Below are positions 24,822 through 38,413 of a stretch of 64,000 nt of DNA, piece by piece. The stretch's first letter is position 1. The number at the start of each line of letters is the position of its first letter. The DNA is from Adineta ricciae (taxonomy: Eukaryota; Rotifera; Eurotatoria; Adinetida; Adinetidae): assembly GCA_905250025.1 (NCBI GenBank), contig CAJNOJ010000159.1, positions 62,001 through 126,000 on the forward strand. The letters are read 5' to 3'. The notes under the pieces were generated by a model that had not been told where the DNA came from, made no database searches, and saw nothing but the letters and a program-made list of their open reading frames with translations. The translations under genes and the position numbers were made by a program.

Positions 24822-24921
24822 NNNNNNNNNNNNNNNNNNNNNNNNNNNNNNNNNNNNNNNNNNNNNNNNNNNNNNNNNNNNNNNNNNNNNNNNNNNNNNN
24901 NNNNNNNNNNNNNNNNNNNNN
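24822..24921. other. scaffold gap (100 N)
   Basis: Exactly 100 consecutive N, the usual placeholder for a gap of unknown size. A short AGCA repeat just upstream and an AT dinucleotide run (about 24967-24986) downstream suggest simple repeats broke the assembly. Confidence 0.98.
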
Positions 24922-25100
24922 TCCAGAGCAGTTCTATAATTGAATGAGAGTGTCATTGGCAGATCTATATATATATATATATATACTCACAGACATCAAA
25001 TAGCAGATCTAGCACCTTTGTAATGTAGAGATATGTCATCGTGATAAGTACATTTGGTGTCAATCATGATTATGAACTCTCTGATTACACAATATTGATA

Positions 25101-25352
25101 TCAAGTGAGATCCATATGTTCTTTTTTTTTTCTTTTGCGTTGATTAATCTCCAATTTGATTTTGTTTTCCTCGCAAAAAGCACGTAGCTGTGCTGTTTTT
25201 GTCTGAAATATCAATCTATCTGGTGCCGACTTCTTCTCTTTCGCGTTGATACGACGAACCAGCTGCGTTTTCGACGACATTTTCTGTCGTCGTATATCGA
25301 ACTCGCAAGTAGAAGAAATAGCTGTTAACCTATTCCGATTGATTTGTGACAT
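25101..25352 (-). CDS. small basic hypothetical ORF
   Basis: 83-residue ORF, Lys/Arg-rich and predicted helical (LRAFCEENKIKLEINQRKRK near the end). No domain recognised and no splice context. It could be a real small basic protein or a chance ORF; its non-simple composition is the only support. Confidence 0.25.
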   Translation of the reverse strand: MSQINRNRLTAISSTCEFDIRRQKMSSKTQLVRRINAKEKKSAPDRLIFQTKTAQLRAFCEENKIKLEINQRKRKKKEHMDLT

Positions 25353-25905
25353 TCGCAAGATCTTATCTAGTCGTCTTTGCTTAAGTCAACAAAAGCAATT
25401 TAGATGAAAGATGATATCCCATGAATAATTCATTGAGTTAGTAGATTTCTTTCGTTATTAATCGTGTACTTAGACAACGATATCTCGAAAGAAGTTTATT
25501 ATATCATAATAAATTTAGATTTACTTCCTGTCTGCTTTCTTCTTGTTCTTCGTCTTCATCGTATCTCTCACTTCTTTTTCTTTCTTCTCGATTTGTGTTA
25601 ATGTCCTTGATGATGTGCGGTTCGCATAAAACAAAACGAGTGATTTACTCTGGTTGATGGATGTTCTAAGTAGACATCAAGGGGAGAGACAAGCAAGAAC
25701 ACTTGTTGTTTTCCTAAATCTCTGTTAATAACCTCTGTTAGACACATTTCCTCTATCCGACGAATAATGTCTCCAATGAATAGAACATCCGACGAAATCG
25801 ATCCGATCGATTTTCACTTGTTTTTTCAGATAGAATCTGACAAAACTAATACGAAACGTTTTATCCCTATCGAATTTATGTTATCTAAATATTACCTTTC
25901 ACCCC

Positions 25906-28078
25906 ATGATCCACAATAACATGCATATGGATCTACTAGCAGATGTATATTCGGCTACGACGAGTCGTACACAATCTCCACTGTCGATTTCCATGGCGAT
26001 GTCCAATGAAACCAGTTTAAACAATGATTCAACGAAAACAATCATCCCGGAGCAATATCAAGTGATCCTATTGAGTTTTGCCTATGGTATTATATCTCTA
26101 CTCGCAGTTGTGGGCAATTCATCGATTATCTATATCGTTATACGTAATCGACATATGCATTCAGTAACAAATTACTTTATATGTAATTTAGCGCTAGCTG
26201 ATTGTCTAGTCGCATGTTTTGCAGTTCCGTTTCAGGTAAAATTTTCCTTCGGTATTTGTTCAAAGCAAAAAACGTCGCATGTCTTTTTTTCCTCTCGATT
26301 CAGTTTCAAGCTGCAGCTTTACAAAAATGGGTTCTGCCACATTTCCTCTGTAAATTAGCTCCATTTGTACAAATCCTATCTGTTGATGTGTCCATCTACA
26401 CATTAGTTGCTGTTTCACTCGATCGTTATCACGTTATGCTTCATCCCTTAAAACCGAAATTATCGACGAAAACAGCCTTTCTTATATTCATTATTATCTG
26501 GCTTGTTGCCTTTGCTTCATCAAGTCCGAGTCTATTTTTCTATAATGTCTACTTCATTGATGATTATGGTTATCAATGTTTACCCTATACACATGAAAAC
26601 CACCTGTCGACGAATGTAACTCTGAAAGCGAGCACATCATTCGATATTCACAAGATTTACATTGTTTATAATATTTATTCTCAATATGTCATCCCGTTCG
26701 TAATTATAAGTGGCGCCTACTTTCGCATCGGCTCGCATTTATATTTTTCCGAGCCTGTCGGCCAAACCAAGTACCAAGAAGTGATTACACGAAACAAACG
26801 GAAAGTAGGATGATTAATAGTCGTGAACCTGATAGCTAAGAAACACTAACCTTGACAAATATACAAAAATACCAGATGTATATCCGATCATGCTGTGACA
26901 ATCTTTATTATTTAGAAAGAAGAGTAATTATTCGATAGAAAGATGGATTGAAAGATAATCGCTTGTAAATCTAATTCACCGGGTTTGCTTTTCATCAAGG
27001 AAAAACTGCTTAGAGAACGAGATCATACATATGTTAAAGATATCGTTGATGATTCATCTTATTCTTCAATTCATTCATGCTTTAGGTCTTGAAAATGCTC
27101 TTCGTTGTCGTCGCATTATTTCTCATCTGTTGGTTTCCATTGCAACTATACAATTTCCTTGTTATTTATAAACCTGAAATTAATGAGTAGGTGAAAACAA
27201 ATCTCACACGATCCTAATCGACCGATGTTTTCACCTTCTAGTTTTAAACATATCGTCGTCATATGGTTATGCGCGAATTGGCTGGCTATGTCGAACTCAT
27301 GCCACAATCCATTCATATACGGATTTTGTAGTGTAGGTTAAACATACTACAAGACAAATGAACCGTTTACCTTCGTTTATAGACCATGACAGGCACTAGT
27401 TTCTATAATTGAGACGCATGAGACTATAACTGAGTATATGAAGGAATACAATTTAATTACGTTTCATTTAGATATAATAACTTCAAGCGATCAAACGTGT
27501 TAATAAAGAAAAAGAAATTAGTCCCACTGAACAACATGACTAGAATGTACTTGATCACATATTGTCCTTCTTTTCTTTAACTTGTCTTCGTTGTCGAACG
27601 ACTATTTCTCTGTTCATTTGCTCTATTTTAGGCGAGATTCAATCGCGAATTTCGTAAATTATACTCATGTTTGCCGTGCATCGATTCGAATCTGTTACAA
27701 GGGGATTTGAATGAACATCGAACAACACTTCCAACGATCAATCCGATCCACGTTCGACGTTTGACTGCGCAACAACATTCACCGAACTTGTCATCACAAG
27801 CACGTACGCGTCAAAATACGACAACATCGCTGAATAGTATACCAATGAGTAGTCAATCGTCATCTATCCCACTGAATCCTCATCAGGAGAAACGGCGTCA
27901 CTTCTTCTTTTCAAATCGTCAATCAAATCATTTACTCGCGCATCCCAAGAATTCTTACTACAGTTGCAAACTGAATCGATCGATAAATAATTGTGAAAAA
28001 TTTCTCCTCGAACAAGATTTAGCCAATTCAGCGCAAGAAAATGATCTTCTATTAATTCATTCGACACGCTTTGTCTAG
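25906..28078 (+). CDS. rhodopsin-like peptide GPCR (tachykinin/RYamide/NPY-type)
   Basis: Five exons (25906-26235, about 26305-26804, 27086-27186, 27242-27332, 27632-28078). Seven hydrophobic helices with class A marks: GNSSIIYIVIRN in TM1, NLALADCLVACF in TM2, SLDRYHVMLHPL after TM3, CWFPLQLYNF in TM6 and NSCHNPFIYGF in TM7. VPFQFQAAALQKW at the TM2/TM3 loop is typical of RYamide/tachykinin-like invertebrate receptors. The N-terminal region has potential N-glycosylation sites (NET, NDS). The long Ser/Asn-rich C-tail has many potential phosphosites. Two introns of about 300 bases are long for this window. The ligand cannot be named from sequence. An alternative in-frame start is the ATG at 25921 or 25927. 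Confidence 0.88.
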
Positions 28079-28913
28079 TTTTTGGCCTTTCTTTGTCGGT
28101 CCTTTTTCCCATGTCTCTCTCTCTCTCTCGCTCTCTTTCTGTCTAGTGTTGTGAAAAAAACACTATTTGTACAATGTCAATACGTCTGTTAGAATTCATC
28201 TGATATCTCAATTAAATATTTAAAGGTCCCATTTCTTTCTCAATGATAATAATATAAAAATAACAACTTTATAATAAACTTTAATTACAACCAAAATAGA
28301 CAACATGTCTCAAGTAGTTTTCTTGAGATTCTATCAATTTTTTCCATGAAAATCTTCTCACTTATTCGACCTTGATCGATTGATAGAGGTATATATCGAT
28401 AAATTTTTTTTCTCATGCTACCTTTCCTCAATCAATGTTCGTCGCTACATATTCATTTTTGAAAAATCAAAAAATCGACTGTTCGTTCTCTTCGTGTTCG
28501 GTTTGTTTTCCTTTCTGACGAGGCAAAAATTGCCGTAGATAATGTGGTTTCGTGGTTACTGTCCGAGGACATGACTAGTCGCGATCTATGTTGACAGATT
28601 TTTTTCTAACCAATTGCTTTAAGGACATCAGAAGGCAAAGAGAAATATTGCGGCAAAAAAGGCAGAGAAAAATAGACAAGGATGTGTAATCAATCATACG
28701 CATCGTTAGGCACTAACTGCTGCTACCTGTACAATTAAAGTCGGGTGAGGAGGTGAAAAAGAAAGAGAGAGTGAGAGAGAAGAGAAGAGAGAAATACAGA
28801 GAAAGAGAGAAAGAGGAGAGGTGAACACAATCCTATCTAGTATATAAACACTGATCTATCCAGAACATCAATTACTACCTATTCTCCATCGTACGCGACA
28901 CATAAACACAAAT
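28079..28913 (+). promoter_or_regulatory. upstream region of EF-hand gene with GA-rich tract and TATA box
   Basis: About 830 bases without a gene. A purine GAGA-type tract runs from about 28755 to 28820, and a TATATAAA box sits at 28841-28848, 66-73 bases before the ATG. This looks like a strong focused promoter. A TC-rich microsatellite lies at about 28114-28140. Confidence 0.5.
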
Positions 28914-30880
28914 ATGTCCAACTACGAGTACACTTCATATTCGTCAGCATCAGGCTCAGGTGGTGCTGCCGGAGGTTTTGATGTAGCCAAAGCAATATTC
29001 AATCAAGCTGATACCAATCAAGATGGTACCATTGATCGAAGCGAATTTCAGCAATGGGCAGGCGCGGCAAGTAACGCTGGTGGCAGCACTGTTGGCGCTT
29101 CACAATTTGACTTGAATGCCTCAGGTAGTAATGCCAATTTTGAATCATCCTCATTCGAATCATCAGGCTACGGTGCCGCTGGTGCCAGTTCGTCGTCATT
29201 TGAAGCATCGAGCTTTGCTAATGGTGCTACACTTGATGCTGGTGCTACTAATGGAAGTAACTTTCATGCATCGTCATCAACATTTGAATCGTCAGCAACT
29301 AATGGCGGTGGTGCTGCTGGATATGATACTACAGCAGTAAATCAAGCTGCTAACTATACAGCTGAAACCAATGCTGCTTGGTCGAAATATGGTGCCGAAG
29401 TACGTGGCGCTGGTCTCTATGTTGATGCCAATCCACAAATTATTCGTCGACCTGCATCAGGTGGTGTTCAAACCTATACACAAAACATCAAAGTACGATT
29501 TCTTCAACCACCACCAATTCCACCACCAGGCGTAAGTGACCGATGATTTTATTCGTTTCCTCCTTCGTTGACTATTAATTGCATACTTTTCTAGCCACTC
29601 ATCATCAAAGAGGTGCGCCCACCTCAGCCACCACCACTTCCACCTCTTCGTATCAAACAACAAGCGCCACCTCTTCCACAACCACCTCCACTTATCCTCC
29701 GTGAAAGACCACCACAGCCACCAGCTTCACAAGGTGCACAAACAGTTGTCCGTAAACTTCCAGCTCTCCCAGTCCCACCACGATCAGTTATCATCGAACG
29801 TATTCCAGCTGCTCCGCCTCGTCCACGTAGGTTCTAATAAATTTTCTTAGGATAAGTACATTCTATTTCATACACTACGTTTGATTAGGTGATATCATTA
29901 TTGAACGTTGGATTCCTTATGGAGCTTCTGCCAAACGAAAAACTATTGTTCAACGTGCTGAAGCCGCTAAAGACTATCCTAAACCACGCAATATCATCAT
30001 TCAATATGAACCAGTTCAAGTTCGTGTTGTTCGACAATTCCAACGATTGGGTGTCACTCAAGAAAGCCCACAAGCCTATCTTGAAAAATACGGTACACAA
30101 TTACTTGATGCACAAACTCTTGTTCAACAAGCTCGTGCTGCCGGTGTTGTTGAAGATATTGTAAATATAGAATGAATGTTTATGTACAAATGCATTTGCG
30201 TTTTTTTTTGTTTCTAGTCACCACCGGGTGTTCCAGCTGCAGCTGGTAGCCGATCAGGATCAGTGACACAAGAAAACGCATATGGTGCTACTGGATCTGG
30301 CAGTCGATCAGGATCAATTGCTCATGAATCAGCATTTGGTGTCACAGGTGCCACCAGTGCTATAAGATCAGGATCAATTAGTCATGAATCCAACTACGGT
30401 CTCGGTGGTGGTGATATTGCAGGATCAGATTTAACTGGTGTCACTGGTGGAGACATAGGTGGTGCTACAGCACAATTCTCCTCCAGCACATTTGAAGGTT
30501 CACAAATTGGTGCAACTGGTAAGTAACCGAATGTCTATCTGTATTGTGATCCTTCGAAACAATTTGATTTTGAAGGTGCTTATAACGGTTCCGGTTTCGA
30601 AAGTGGCTTAGCTGAAGGATCTGGTGCTAACGGTGCCTATGCTACATCAGGCTTCGAATCATCAGCTTCATATTCAGGCGCAGCTGGCGTTACTGGTTTC
30701 GAAACAGGTCTCACTGGTGCTGATGGTGGTTTCGGTTCATCATCATATGAATCAGCAAGCTTTGGTGCTGGTGTTCCAGGCTTTGACGTTGCTACTGCCA
30801 CATTCAATAATGCTGATAAAAACAAAGACGGTAGTGTTGATGCCGATGAGTTCAAACAATTCTACCAAGGTGGATTATAA
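28914..30880 (+). CDS. Pro-rich, Ser/Ala/Gly-rich protein with EF-hands at both ends
   Basis: Five exons (28914-29531, 29595-29826, 29889-30160, 30218-30518, 30576-30880). One canonical EF-hand loop lies near the N-terminus (DTNQDGTIDRSE) and another near the C-terminus (DKNKDGSVDADE), both in a similar context (GFDVA...F..AD). Between them are Ser/Ala/Gly repeats, a polyproline block (RPPQPPPLPPLRIKQQ) and a charged conserved-looking core with DIIIERWIPYG, YPKPRNIIIQYEP, QVRVVRQFQRLGVTQ and LLDAQTLVQQARAAGVVEDI. That core resembles structural Pro/Val repeat proteins of epiplasm or cortex, but I cannot name the family. A secreted role is not supported, since no signal peptide is seen. Likely an abundant structural Ca-binding protein. 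Confidence 0.85.
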
Positions 30881-31834
30881 ACGCACTCACAGAATTTAGC
30901 TCGATTTTTTACTTTCTTTTGCAACGATATTCTCTGTCTAACTTTTTTCTTCTCACTTATTAGTTTAAGGAAACTATTTTTTATAATCAGTATCCTTTTA
31001 GCGTTCGTAATTCATGCTTCGTCTCAATCAGTATATATTGTGCTGCAGGTTTTTTTAAATAAAAAAATCAAAATCATAGAAGAATAAAGTCGACCGATGA
31101 TTTCTACTTGAGTTTTTATTTTAACTTATTTACAAGGTGTATATGTGTTCTCAGACAGGCAAACAGACAGACTCCGGCGCGTCTTTCAATTGTCAATGCT
31201 TGACAATTAAGCTTCCTTGAACAAATACGACAGAACCAGAAAATAAAGGACAACAGATCGATAGCAATCTTCGATTTAAAAATAGACGATAACAAACCAT
31301 GCAAAAAAATACATAAGCAAAAAGAGAGAAAAAAAAAGTTGATAAGATAAAAAACAAGATAGCTCCACAACATTGGTTTTTAATCATCAATGTGTACATG
31401 TGCAATTATTAGAGGCGAGAGAAAACGAAAAAACTTACTCATCGACAAGTACATGCATTCGATGAGTTGAGACACAATCATTAGATGAAATGATACGCTT
31501 CATCAAGAGTTACGTTGGTATTTCGTAAAAAGTTGGGAAGAAGAAAAATATTTGTGGTCAAGAAAGCTGGAAAAAAAAATTCAATAATATTTTTCTAACT
31601 ACACATGACACGGACAAATTACATGTCGAAGAGAAAAAGGTTAATATCCAGTTAGTCGGCAGAGCAATTTTGTTTTTTTACACGTCCTTTTTTTTTTTAT
31701 TGCCGATTCGAACTTCAAGGTCATTGGATTTGTGACTTGCCCGTTTCATCTTATATCAATCAATGTTGACATGCAAGAAATCAAATTTGACAGAAACTGA
31801 TTGCTTTTTTGTTTTGTTGAAATTGGAATATATT
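30881..31834. other. convergent intergenic, no gene seen
   Basis: About 950 AT-rich bases between the EF-hand gene and the FAM81-like gene. Includes both 3' ends; polyA-like AATAAA motifs are present. No ORF has family features. Confidence 0.5.
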
Positions 31835-32859
31835 TTAAATAAGAACGGTCATGCTTCGAAGTTTTTCAATTTCCCTATCTAATTTTTCTTCTGTTACCTT
31901 AATTCGTCCATCGGTGATGCGCTGTAAGGTTTCGACCGAACCTTCGAGTGATTCGAAACAACCGCGCATCTCTTTCTTTACTTTATCCAGATTGGTCATT
32001 GTTTTCTGATACTTTTCATCGAATTTCTTGTAAACAGTTTTCTCCACTGACTGAAAAAAAGTACTTTAATAAGCAAAACTTTCGCTTCGAACGACATTTA
32101 CTTCGTTGTTTCGTTGTAAATCGGATATTGCTCGTCGGCATTGGTCTTCTAATGCCACCGATTTTCTTTCAAATTGATGGATAGCATCGTCAATTCGTTT
32201 ATCCAAACGTTCCTAAACAAGCGAAAACGAGATTGAGTAGGAAAATGACATTTTTCGTACATATTTCTCCAATGATCGTTTAATTTCCTCGAGTTTTTGA
32301 TTCATTTTCTGTTCCGCACGTTCCCGTTCTGCATCTTCTTGTGTTTTGCTTTGAAGTATCTGATTTCGCAGTTCATCAACAAATGCATGTGAACGAGAAT
32401 CAGCTGTTGACAAAGCTCGAGCTGTATCAGTTTCGAATGTCCGTAAGAGTGTTTGCTGTTCGTTGAACATTCGATCAACACGTTGACTCAGTGATGAAAT
32501 CTATCCAATCGAATGAAACCAAAGTTCAAATACAACTCGACAAAAGAAATTACTTCGACTTTGATCTCTTGATAACGTTGTAGACTCGATCGATTGGTTT
32601 CCTGTTGACTGTTGATCACTTCTCGTAAGCCATGAGACATTTGTTCGACATCATTCTGTAACTTTTGTACAATCGCATCCGTTCGCGACATTTTGATCTG
32701 TAAATCCATATTTAATTGTCTTAATTGCTCGTCAAATGCTTGTTGATTTCCACTCAATTTCGCTAGTGAACTCTCTCGCATTGCGGTTTGACTGCCCAAT
32801 GCTTCGATATCACTGTTCAATTTCTTGCAAACTGCCGATAAAACCTGCACTTGATCCAT
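31835..32859 (-). CDS. FAM81: FAM81-like coiled-coil protein
   Basis: Minus-strand gene of at least four exons (near 32554-32859, 32264-32500, 32105-32212 and 31835-32050). It starts at the ATG at 32859 (MDQVQVLSAVCKKLNSDIEAL); an in-frame stop lies upstream. The whole protein is coiled coil with FAM81A/B-like order: VCKKLNSDIEALGSQ, TLLRTFETD, FVDELRNQILQSK, ending with EEKLDREIEKLRSM. FAM81 proteins have been tied to synaptic or ciliary settings; the function is poorly known. Family assignment rests on layout and short matches. Confidence 0.65.
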
Positions 32860-33414
32860 CGTTTCCGTTCGCAAATCGGACGTTCAAATGGCAATTTTCA
32901 CTGTCAATCAAACGTTCCTTTTAGCGAACGTTACTACGCAACAGCCTTGTAACAGTTACTAAACGCGTTTAATTTATTTGACAAAGATGGCGTTAAAATA
33001 TGCATTAGAATATTTATTATCTTGGAAATAGAATTCACAAAAAAAATGTCGACTACCACAACGAAATTTCACAACGAAAAGAAAGAAAAACGTGATTTTG
33101 GTTTTTTTTTTGTCGAAAGAATTTTTAGAAGAACAAAAATAGATCAAGATCGAAATTTTCAGTTTTGATTCAACACGAACCGATTACACCTTATCGAGAT
33201 GTTCGAGAAAAATAAAAGAAGAAGGAAGACATCATTATGACAACTGATGCTTATTATTATTAAAAAGAAGAAGAACAAAAGGTCCCTGTTTACAAATATA
33301 AAGAAGAACAATTATCATCATTCAAAGCTCTTATTCACGGCGAAAATCAATGTTTGTGTGTGTGTTTTTTTTCTACACAACCACGTGGATTAGAATTCAC
33401 AAAAGAAAAAAATT
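32860..33414. other. intergenic, FAM81-like / rabphilin
   Basis: About 555 bases, AT-rich with A-runs, holding the rabphilin 3' flank and the FAM81-like promoter. No other feature seen. Confidence 0.4.
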
Positions 33415-36262
33415 TTATCGAGATGTTTGAGAATCTCGTTGCCCTAATGCCGAAGAAAACACTTCAGGTTTTAACTTATGCCACATGTCAATCCATTGAT
33501 CAGGAGACTTCACCATCAATAGCCAATGTTTCAAATCATCACCTGACGCCGATTGGCCTAATTGGAACCCTCCTAGAACAAAAGAATATCCTCAATTATT
33601 TACAATCATGATATTCGCGTTTCCGCGAAGAAAATTAAAGCACTTCAGTCAAGCACTTTCTAGTCATGACATTCTACATAAATATTTCAAGATGAAAAAT
33701 CACCCATGGACTGATATTTTGACTAGTCAACATGCAGAGAGGTGTTGTGGATTCTAATCAGAGTCTTACTTACCAATATAATCATCCTTCTTTCCCATAT
33801 CTTTATCATAAACTGTTATTTGCAATGTTCGGCTAATTAAATCTTGTAATTGTATATGTGAAAAGATGAACTCTTCATTGAATTCCGGTTGGAGAGTATG
33901 TTTTTTCACCGAAGTTTTGAAATTCCATTTAACATTCATATCAATCGAAGGAAATAGCAATAGTTTACAATAAGGATCGGATGTTTGTCCGAAATCCATG
34001 GGTAATAATTGACACCCACGGATGACTTTTACATGAAAATTACTTGTTGACTTTGAATACATCAAACTAAGAAGGATTTTACCACGTTCATTCTTATCTT
34101 CATCCGTCGGTAACTAAACACAAAAGTAAAAATAGAACATGCCGCATATTTGATGACGATAAGAGTTTAAACATGTGGGTACTGTTGATATACAATCAAT
34201 ATTTACATGAATCAACACACCCATCGATTTTTAAACGTTTATCCAGTCGGAAAATAAGCTTCGTCATTCCCTTAGATCAACTATGCAACAAAATCAACAC
34301 AAGCGGAGACAATAGGTATACAAAAAACAAAGCAAAATAATGACAAGTGTTACCTCAATATCCTAAAATTGTCCGGGATAATCAGAAAAGACGAATAAAG
34401 ACAGATAGATGAACTTACCTCAGTCTTGTTTTGTAAATAAACGGAATAAGCTTCTCGAGCATCTGGTCGAATGGTCGATAATTTCAGACGATATTCACCG
34501 AGAAAATCAGAACCAACTGAATCCTCGTCATACACCGAAAATCTAGCGATGGAACTCAATAAATGATTTCGAAACACTCGAGTGATAGTCCTACTTTAGA
34601 GTTCTGTTTTTCATATCATCTAAAGATATTCCATTGTAAACGAGTGTTTCATCAAAATCAGGATTTAACGTTCGACGAATGGTATGGCTTCGTAGTTTCG
34701 TTGCCTAGATAATTCATTTTAGTAAAAGTTTGCGCAAAATGTAAATGTTTTACCTTAGCAACACCAGGAACAAGATGTAGTTTCACATAAGGATCGGAAA
34801 GTCCATTGGAATCAAACGATCGAAGGTTTCGTGCTCGTAGTAACGTGATTGTCAGAACATTCAACGATTCTTTCCAAATGATTTCAAAATCTAACATACC
34901 GAAGCCTGCAAAAAAAGATCAAATAGCATCGTATTATCAAATTCGTTCACTAACCACAATCATCAATGGGCGATGAAGTATTGATAATCACAGAGTTCGA
35001 TGGACGAATATTCGAGGGTGAAGGTGTCATTCCAGATATGATAGATGATAGTGGAGAATGATTCGATTGAGTTTTAGGAAGATATTCTTCGATGGAAAGT
35101 TCTACAACAAGAAAGGAAGAATGTTATTCAAGAAATCGAAACTTCGTCGTACCTTTTGAACTCTGTTCGTCTGCTTTCGATGAGTCAATACTTCCATCTC
35201 GATCAGGTTCGTCAATCGAATTTGCATTTTCAAACACAGGTTGGAAAGAGTTCATTGTCGGATAATTATTACTCGATAGTGCTAGAAGCGAACAAAGAAG
35301 CTCAATAAACACTCTTATAATCTAGAGCAAACCTGATAAAGGTGAATGTCGGTCAGGTAATCGACTTGCTTTACTACTTCTTCGATCATCTAAACTCAAA
35401 TCATCATCACTTGACGTATCATTGCCTAAAAGAAAGTTTCATTCGATCGATCACCGTCAATTCAATAACAAAGATTTACTCTTCACTATGTTAACAGATA
35501 CATTCGATGGAGTTGTTTTGACTTTTGCCGGTAAGCTCGATCGTGACGGTAATGCCCGGAAAAACCAAGCACCAGATTTTTTCCATACCTATAACACCGA
35601 GTCAAACTCACGTTCAAACCTCAGGTACACAAACAATGGATGATCCTACTTCGCGATTTTCACTACAAATTTTACATAGATTAATGAGCTGTTGATTAAA
35701 GATCGTTTCAATCGAACATTTATTACACACCGCCTGAGGGAAGATTTTTTCATAATCAATAAATATTCGGTTTTTCTTTCATTATCTGATTACTTTATGA
35801 CAGTCTACACACAAGACAGATGATGCACCTAACATGCCGAAGCCGTCAGCACATAGAACACATTGTGTTGATCCATTGCCAGTGGCGTGCTTCTTCATGT
35901 TTTCCAATCGATCGATGAGTTTGCTGAATAGAAAGCAACAGAGCTAATCGAAACAAAAAATGCGATTAATTGTCTTTACCCGACACGTTCTTGTTCAAGA
36001 AGTTCGATGCGTTGAGCACGATCGAGAACTTTCTTAATTCGTTCAAGTTCTTCATCGCGTAATGATTGATTTGGACTCGAGATAATCGGATTAGTTAAAC
36101 GCGTCACTGGCGCTGGTCGACCGGAATGAAATGACCAACCGGAATTGAGTCTACGAGCAAGACATAAGAAAATGAGGATTCATTCGTCTGACTTTACTTT
36201 GCTCGAAGTTGTAATTGTCGATCATTGGGACAAACAAAGGCGCTATTTCCGGCGTCTTTCAT
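33415..36262 (-). CDS. RPH3A: rabphilin-3A
   Basis: Multi-exon minus-strand gene. The first exon starts MKDAGNSAFVCPNDRQLQLR. A Rab-binding helix (QRIELLEQERVGKLIDRLE) and FYVE-type zinc finger (QCVLCADGFGMLGASS, then CVDCHKAVCNKC and CKIC) match rabphilin. A Ser-rich linker leads to C2A (SFDSNGLSDPYVKLHLVPG; VYDEDSVGSDFLGEY, Ca-binding Asp kept) and C2B (QTSDPYCKL; VYDKDMGKKDDYIG). The last exon, 33415-33572, encodes GFQLGQSASGDDLKHWLLM and the stop. Rabphilin is a Rab3/Rab27 effector in regulated exocytosis. TTTTTTTCAG directly precedes the ATG. Middle linker exon borders are not fully resolved. Confidence 0.92.
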
Positions 36263-38413
36263 CTGAAAAAAAACACGAATCGGTTTATTAAAAGTATTAT
36301 ATGCACGCATTCATAGCTGCTGCAAACAGAAAGGAAAAGAAGAATCGTTTAACAGTGGAATCATGTTTGGCATTAAATAGAGAAATACGTCAGCGCTACA
36401 GTCTGCGATAAATAGACGTCGATGCAAGTGACATGACGATAGTTTGGTCGACGACATAATGAACTAAAGACAAACATATTAGAAACGAATCTATTTTGAT
36501 ATTAAATAAAGAAACTATAGTCACGTCTGTTTTGACTAAATCAATAGTTTATACAGGAAAAAACAAATCGTTTTCTCATCCTCATGTTTTTCGACCTCGA
36601 TTAGAACATCAGCAGGAAAAGTTTTAACGAACACGCGTATATTTGCTTATAATTGCATATTAATCGAATCGACATGAATCACACAATCATTTATCAAAAC
36701 TAGATGACGATTAATTTTTTTTCCTGTTCTTTCTTTTCAACAAATGAGAAACTCTTGCTGACACAGCTGCCTAATCAATTGACCTTACTCGTATTCGATG
36801 TGAAAGAAGAAGAATTTTCTTTTTCTCCGAGGGTTCACTTTAATTAGTCTAAAGAGAAAACTTCTTCGAAAAAAAAAGAAGTCTAGTGTTTCCTTTTCTT
36901 ATTCATCTTAATAACAAGAGAAGAAAAATCACTTGAGACTTGTCGATGATCACTTCTTGTTACTGATGATAATGATGATGATGATGTTGTTGCGCGAAAT
37001 GAAATATCATGCTTTCATTATATGACTTCACTCATCTCTTTCCCAAACAATCGTTGTCACTCACGTATTCATACGAAAGTATAGGACGCGACATGACAGG
37101 CAGGATGTCGTGCATCACAAGGTGTTCGATAAGAAGAAAAAACTCGCTGTTAGACGAACTAGTTCAGCGTATATCCGTCGTTAGGAGAGAAAAATGTTAA
37201 ATAAACATGCACAAAGAAACTTACAATACTCTAATGAGATTGGAAGAGAAAAACATGTTGGTCCTATAGGTTCGAACAAAATATTTTCAAGTGTCTGCGT
37301 TAGCTGACGAGCTAAGACTCGCTATTGTTTCCGTTTACTTCTCCAACGAGTCCACCAACAAGAAAACACATCATCAATAGCGACATGTATGATAATAACA
37401 TGCTTGAAAACAATCTACAGGATGAAAAGTCGTTTCCATTCCACACTATAATTCTTTACCCTTTTCACTTTCTCTTTTGTTCTTTAGAGACAAAGAGACA
37501 TCAATACAAAAAGAAAGAAAGAAAGAAGAAAATGAGAAAAAAAAGTATCTAATGTGTTTCTCTTTTTTTCCTAGATCGTATTCACCATATTTTTTTGCAA
37601 GAGTACGGCAATTACAGGAAGAAATTTCGCAAGAAACTCTCGCGTATTATTTATCACTGAAATTGAATTATTCATACAGACTTGCTCTCGTATTTCCAGC
37701 CGACTCTCTTTCATTGTCTACGTTAATTAACCTGTAAATTTCTTTTTCAATATCATGACATTTAGAGGATAAGTGAAAGGTATTGTTTCTATAAATAATT
37801 ACCGTATGACGTTCTATGCCGATGATTAGTTTAACACCAGATCTATATTTGTTTGCTGAAACTGACGCACAGGTGTGTGTTTTCATGGAGATTCTCTGAG
37901 CTGATTAATATCTTATGGAAGAAAAATGAATATATGGAAATTTTTTCATTAAAGTTTCTTAACGATATATTTCTAAAGAGCTAAACAATCATCGTAATTA
38001 GATGTGCTATATATAGCAAAACTAGCAGGTAGAAACTTGATGATTAAAGTAGATAAATAATGAGAAGAGGTAAGTTTTTCTATTTGAATGATTTCTGCTC
38101 GCCGAAGTGCGGTTGAGAGGAAAACACAAGATACGAGAGATGGAAATAGAAAGCTCATGAACTAATTCGAGTTGACAAAATTTTCACGAATTTGATATGA
38201 TTCGAATTGAAGTGTGCAGTAAAGTGATAATCTGATTAATTGTGATGAGTTAATGAAAGCGGACGGATTCAAGAAAAGATGCGCTGGTAAACTGCTCGTG
38301 TAAATAGATAGTTTATTCTGCCCAAACTTGTCGGATTCGATTTTATCAACCCGCACAATCAAAATATGAAATTTGTATTAGAAAACAATCGCTTGAGTAG
38401 AAATGACTAAGTT
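36263..38413. other. gene-poor interval upstream of rabphilin
   Basis: About 2.15 kb with no supported gene. ORFs here have no recognisable domains. A GATGAT microsatellite sits near 36965-36988. It probably holds the rabphilin promoter and the TMEM68-like 3' flank. Confidence 0.5.

Larger units (their letters stand above)
24021..25905. other. intergenic with assembly gap
   Basis: About 1.9 kb with a 100-base N run, AGCA and AT microsatellites and no recognised gene. A small minus-strand ORF at 25101-25352 is listed separately. Confidence 0.5.

Noticed and set aside
24759..24956. ORFs crossing the N run
   Set aside because: They are open only because the N block is translated as unknown residues.
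33354..33611. Plus-strand ORF of 85 residues
   Set aside because: It is antisense to the last rabphilin exon (33415-33572), whose minus-strand reading matches the C2B end.
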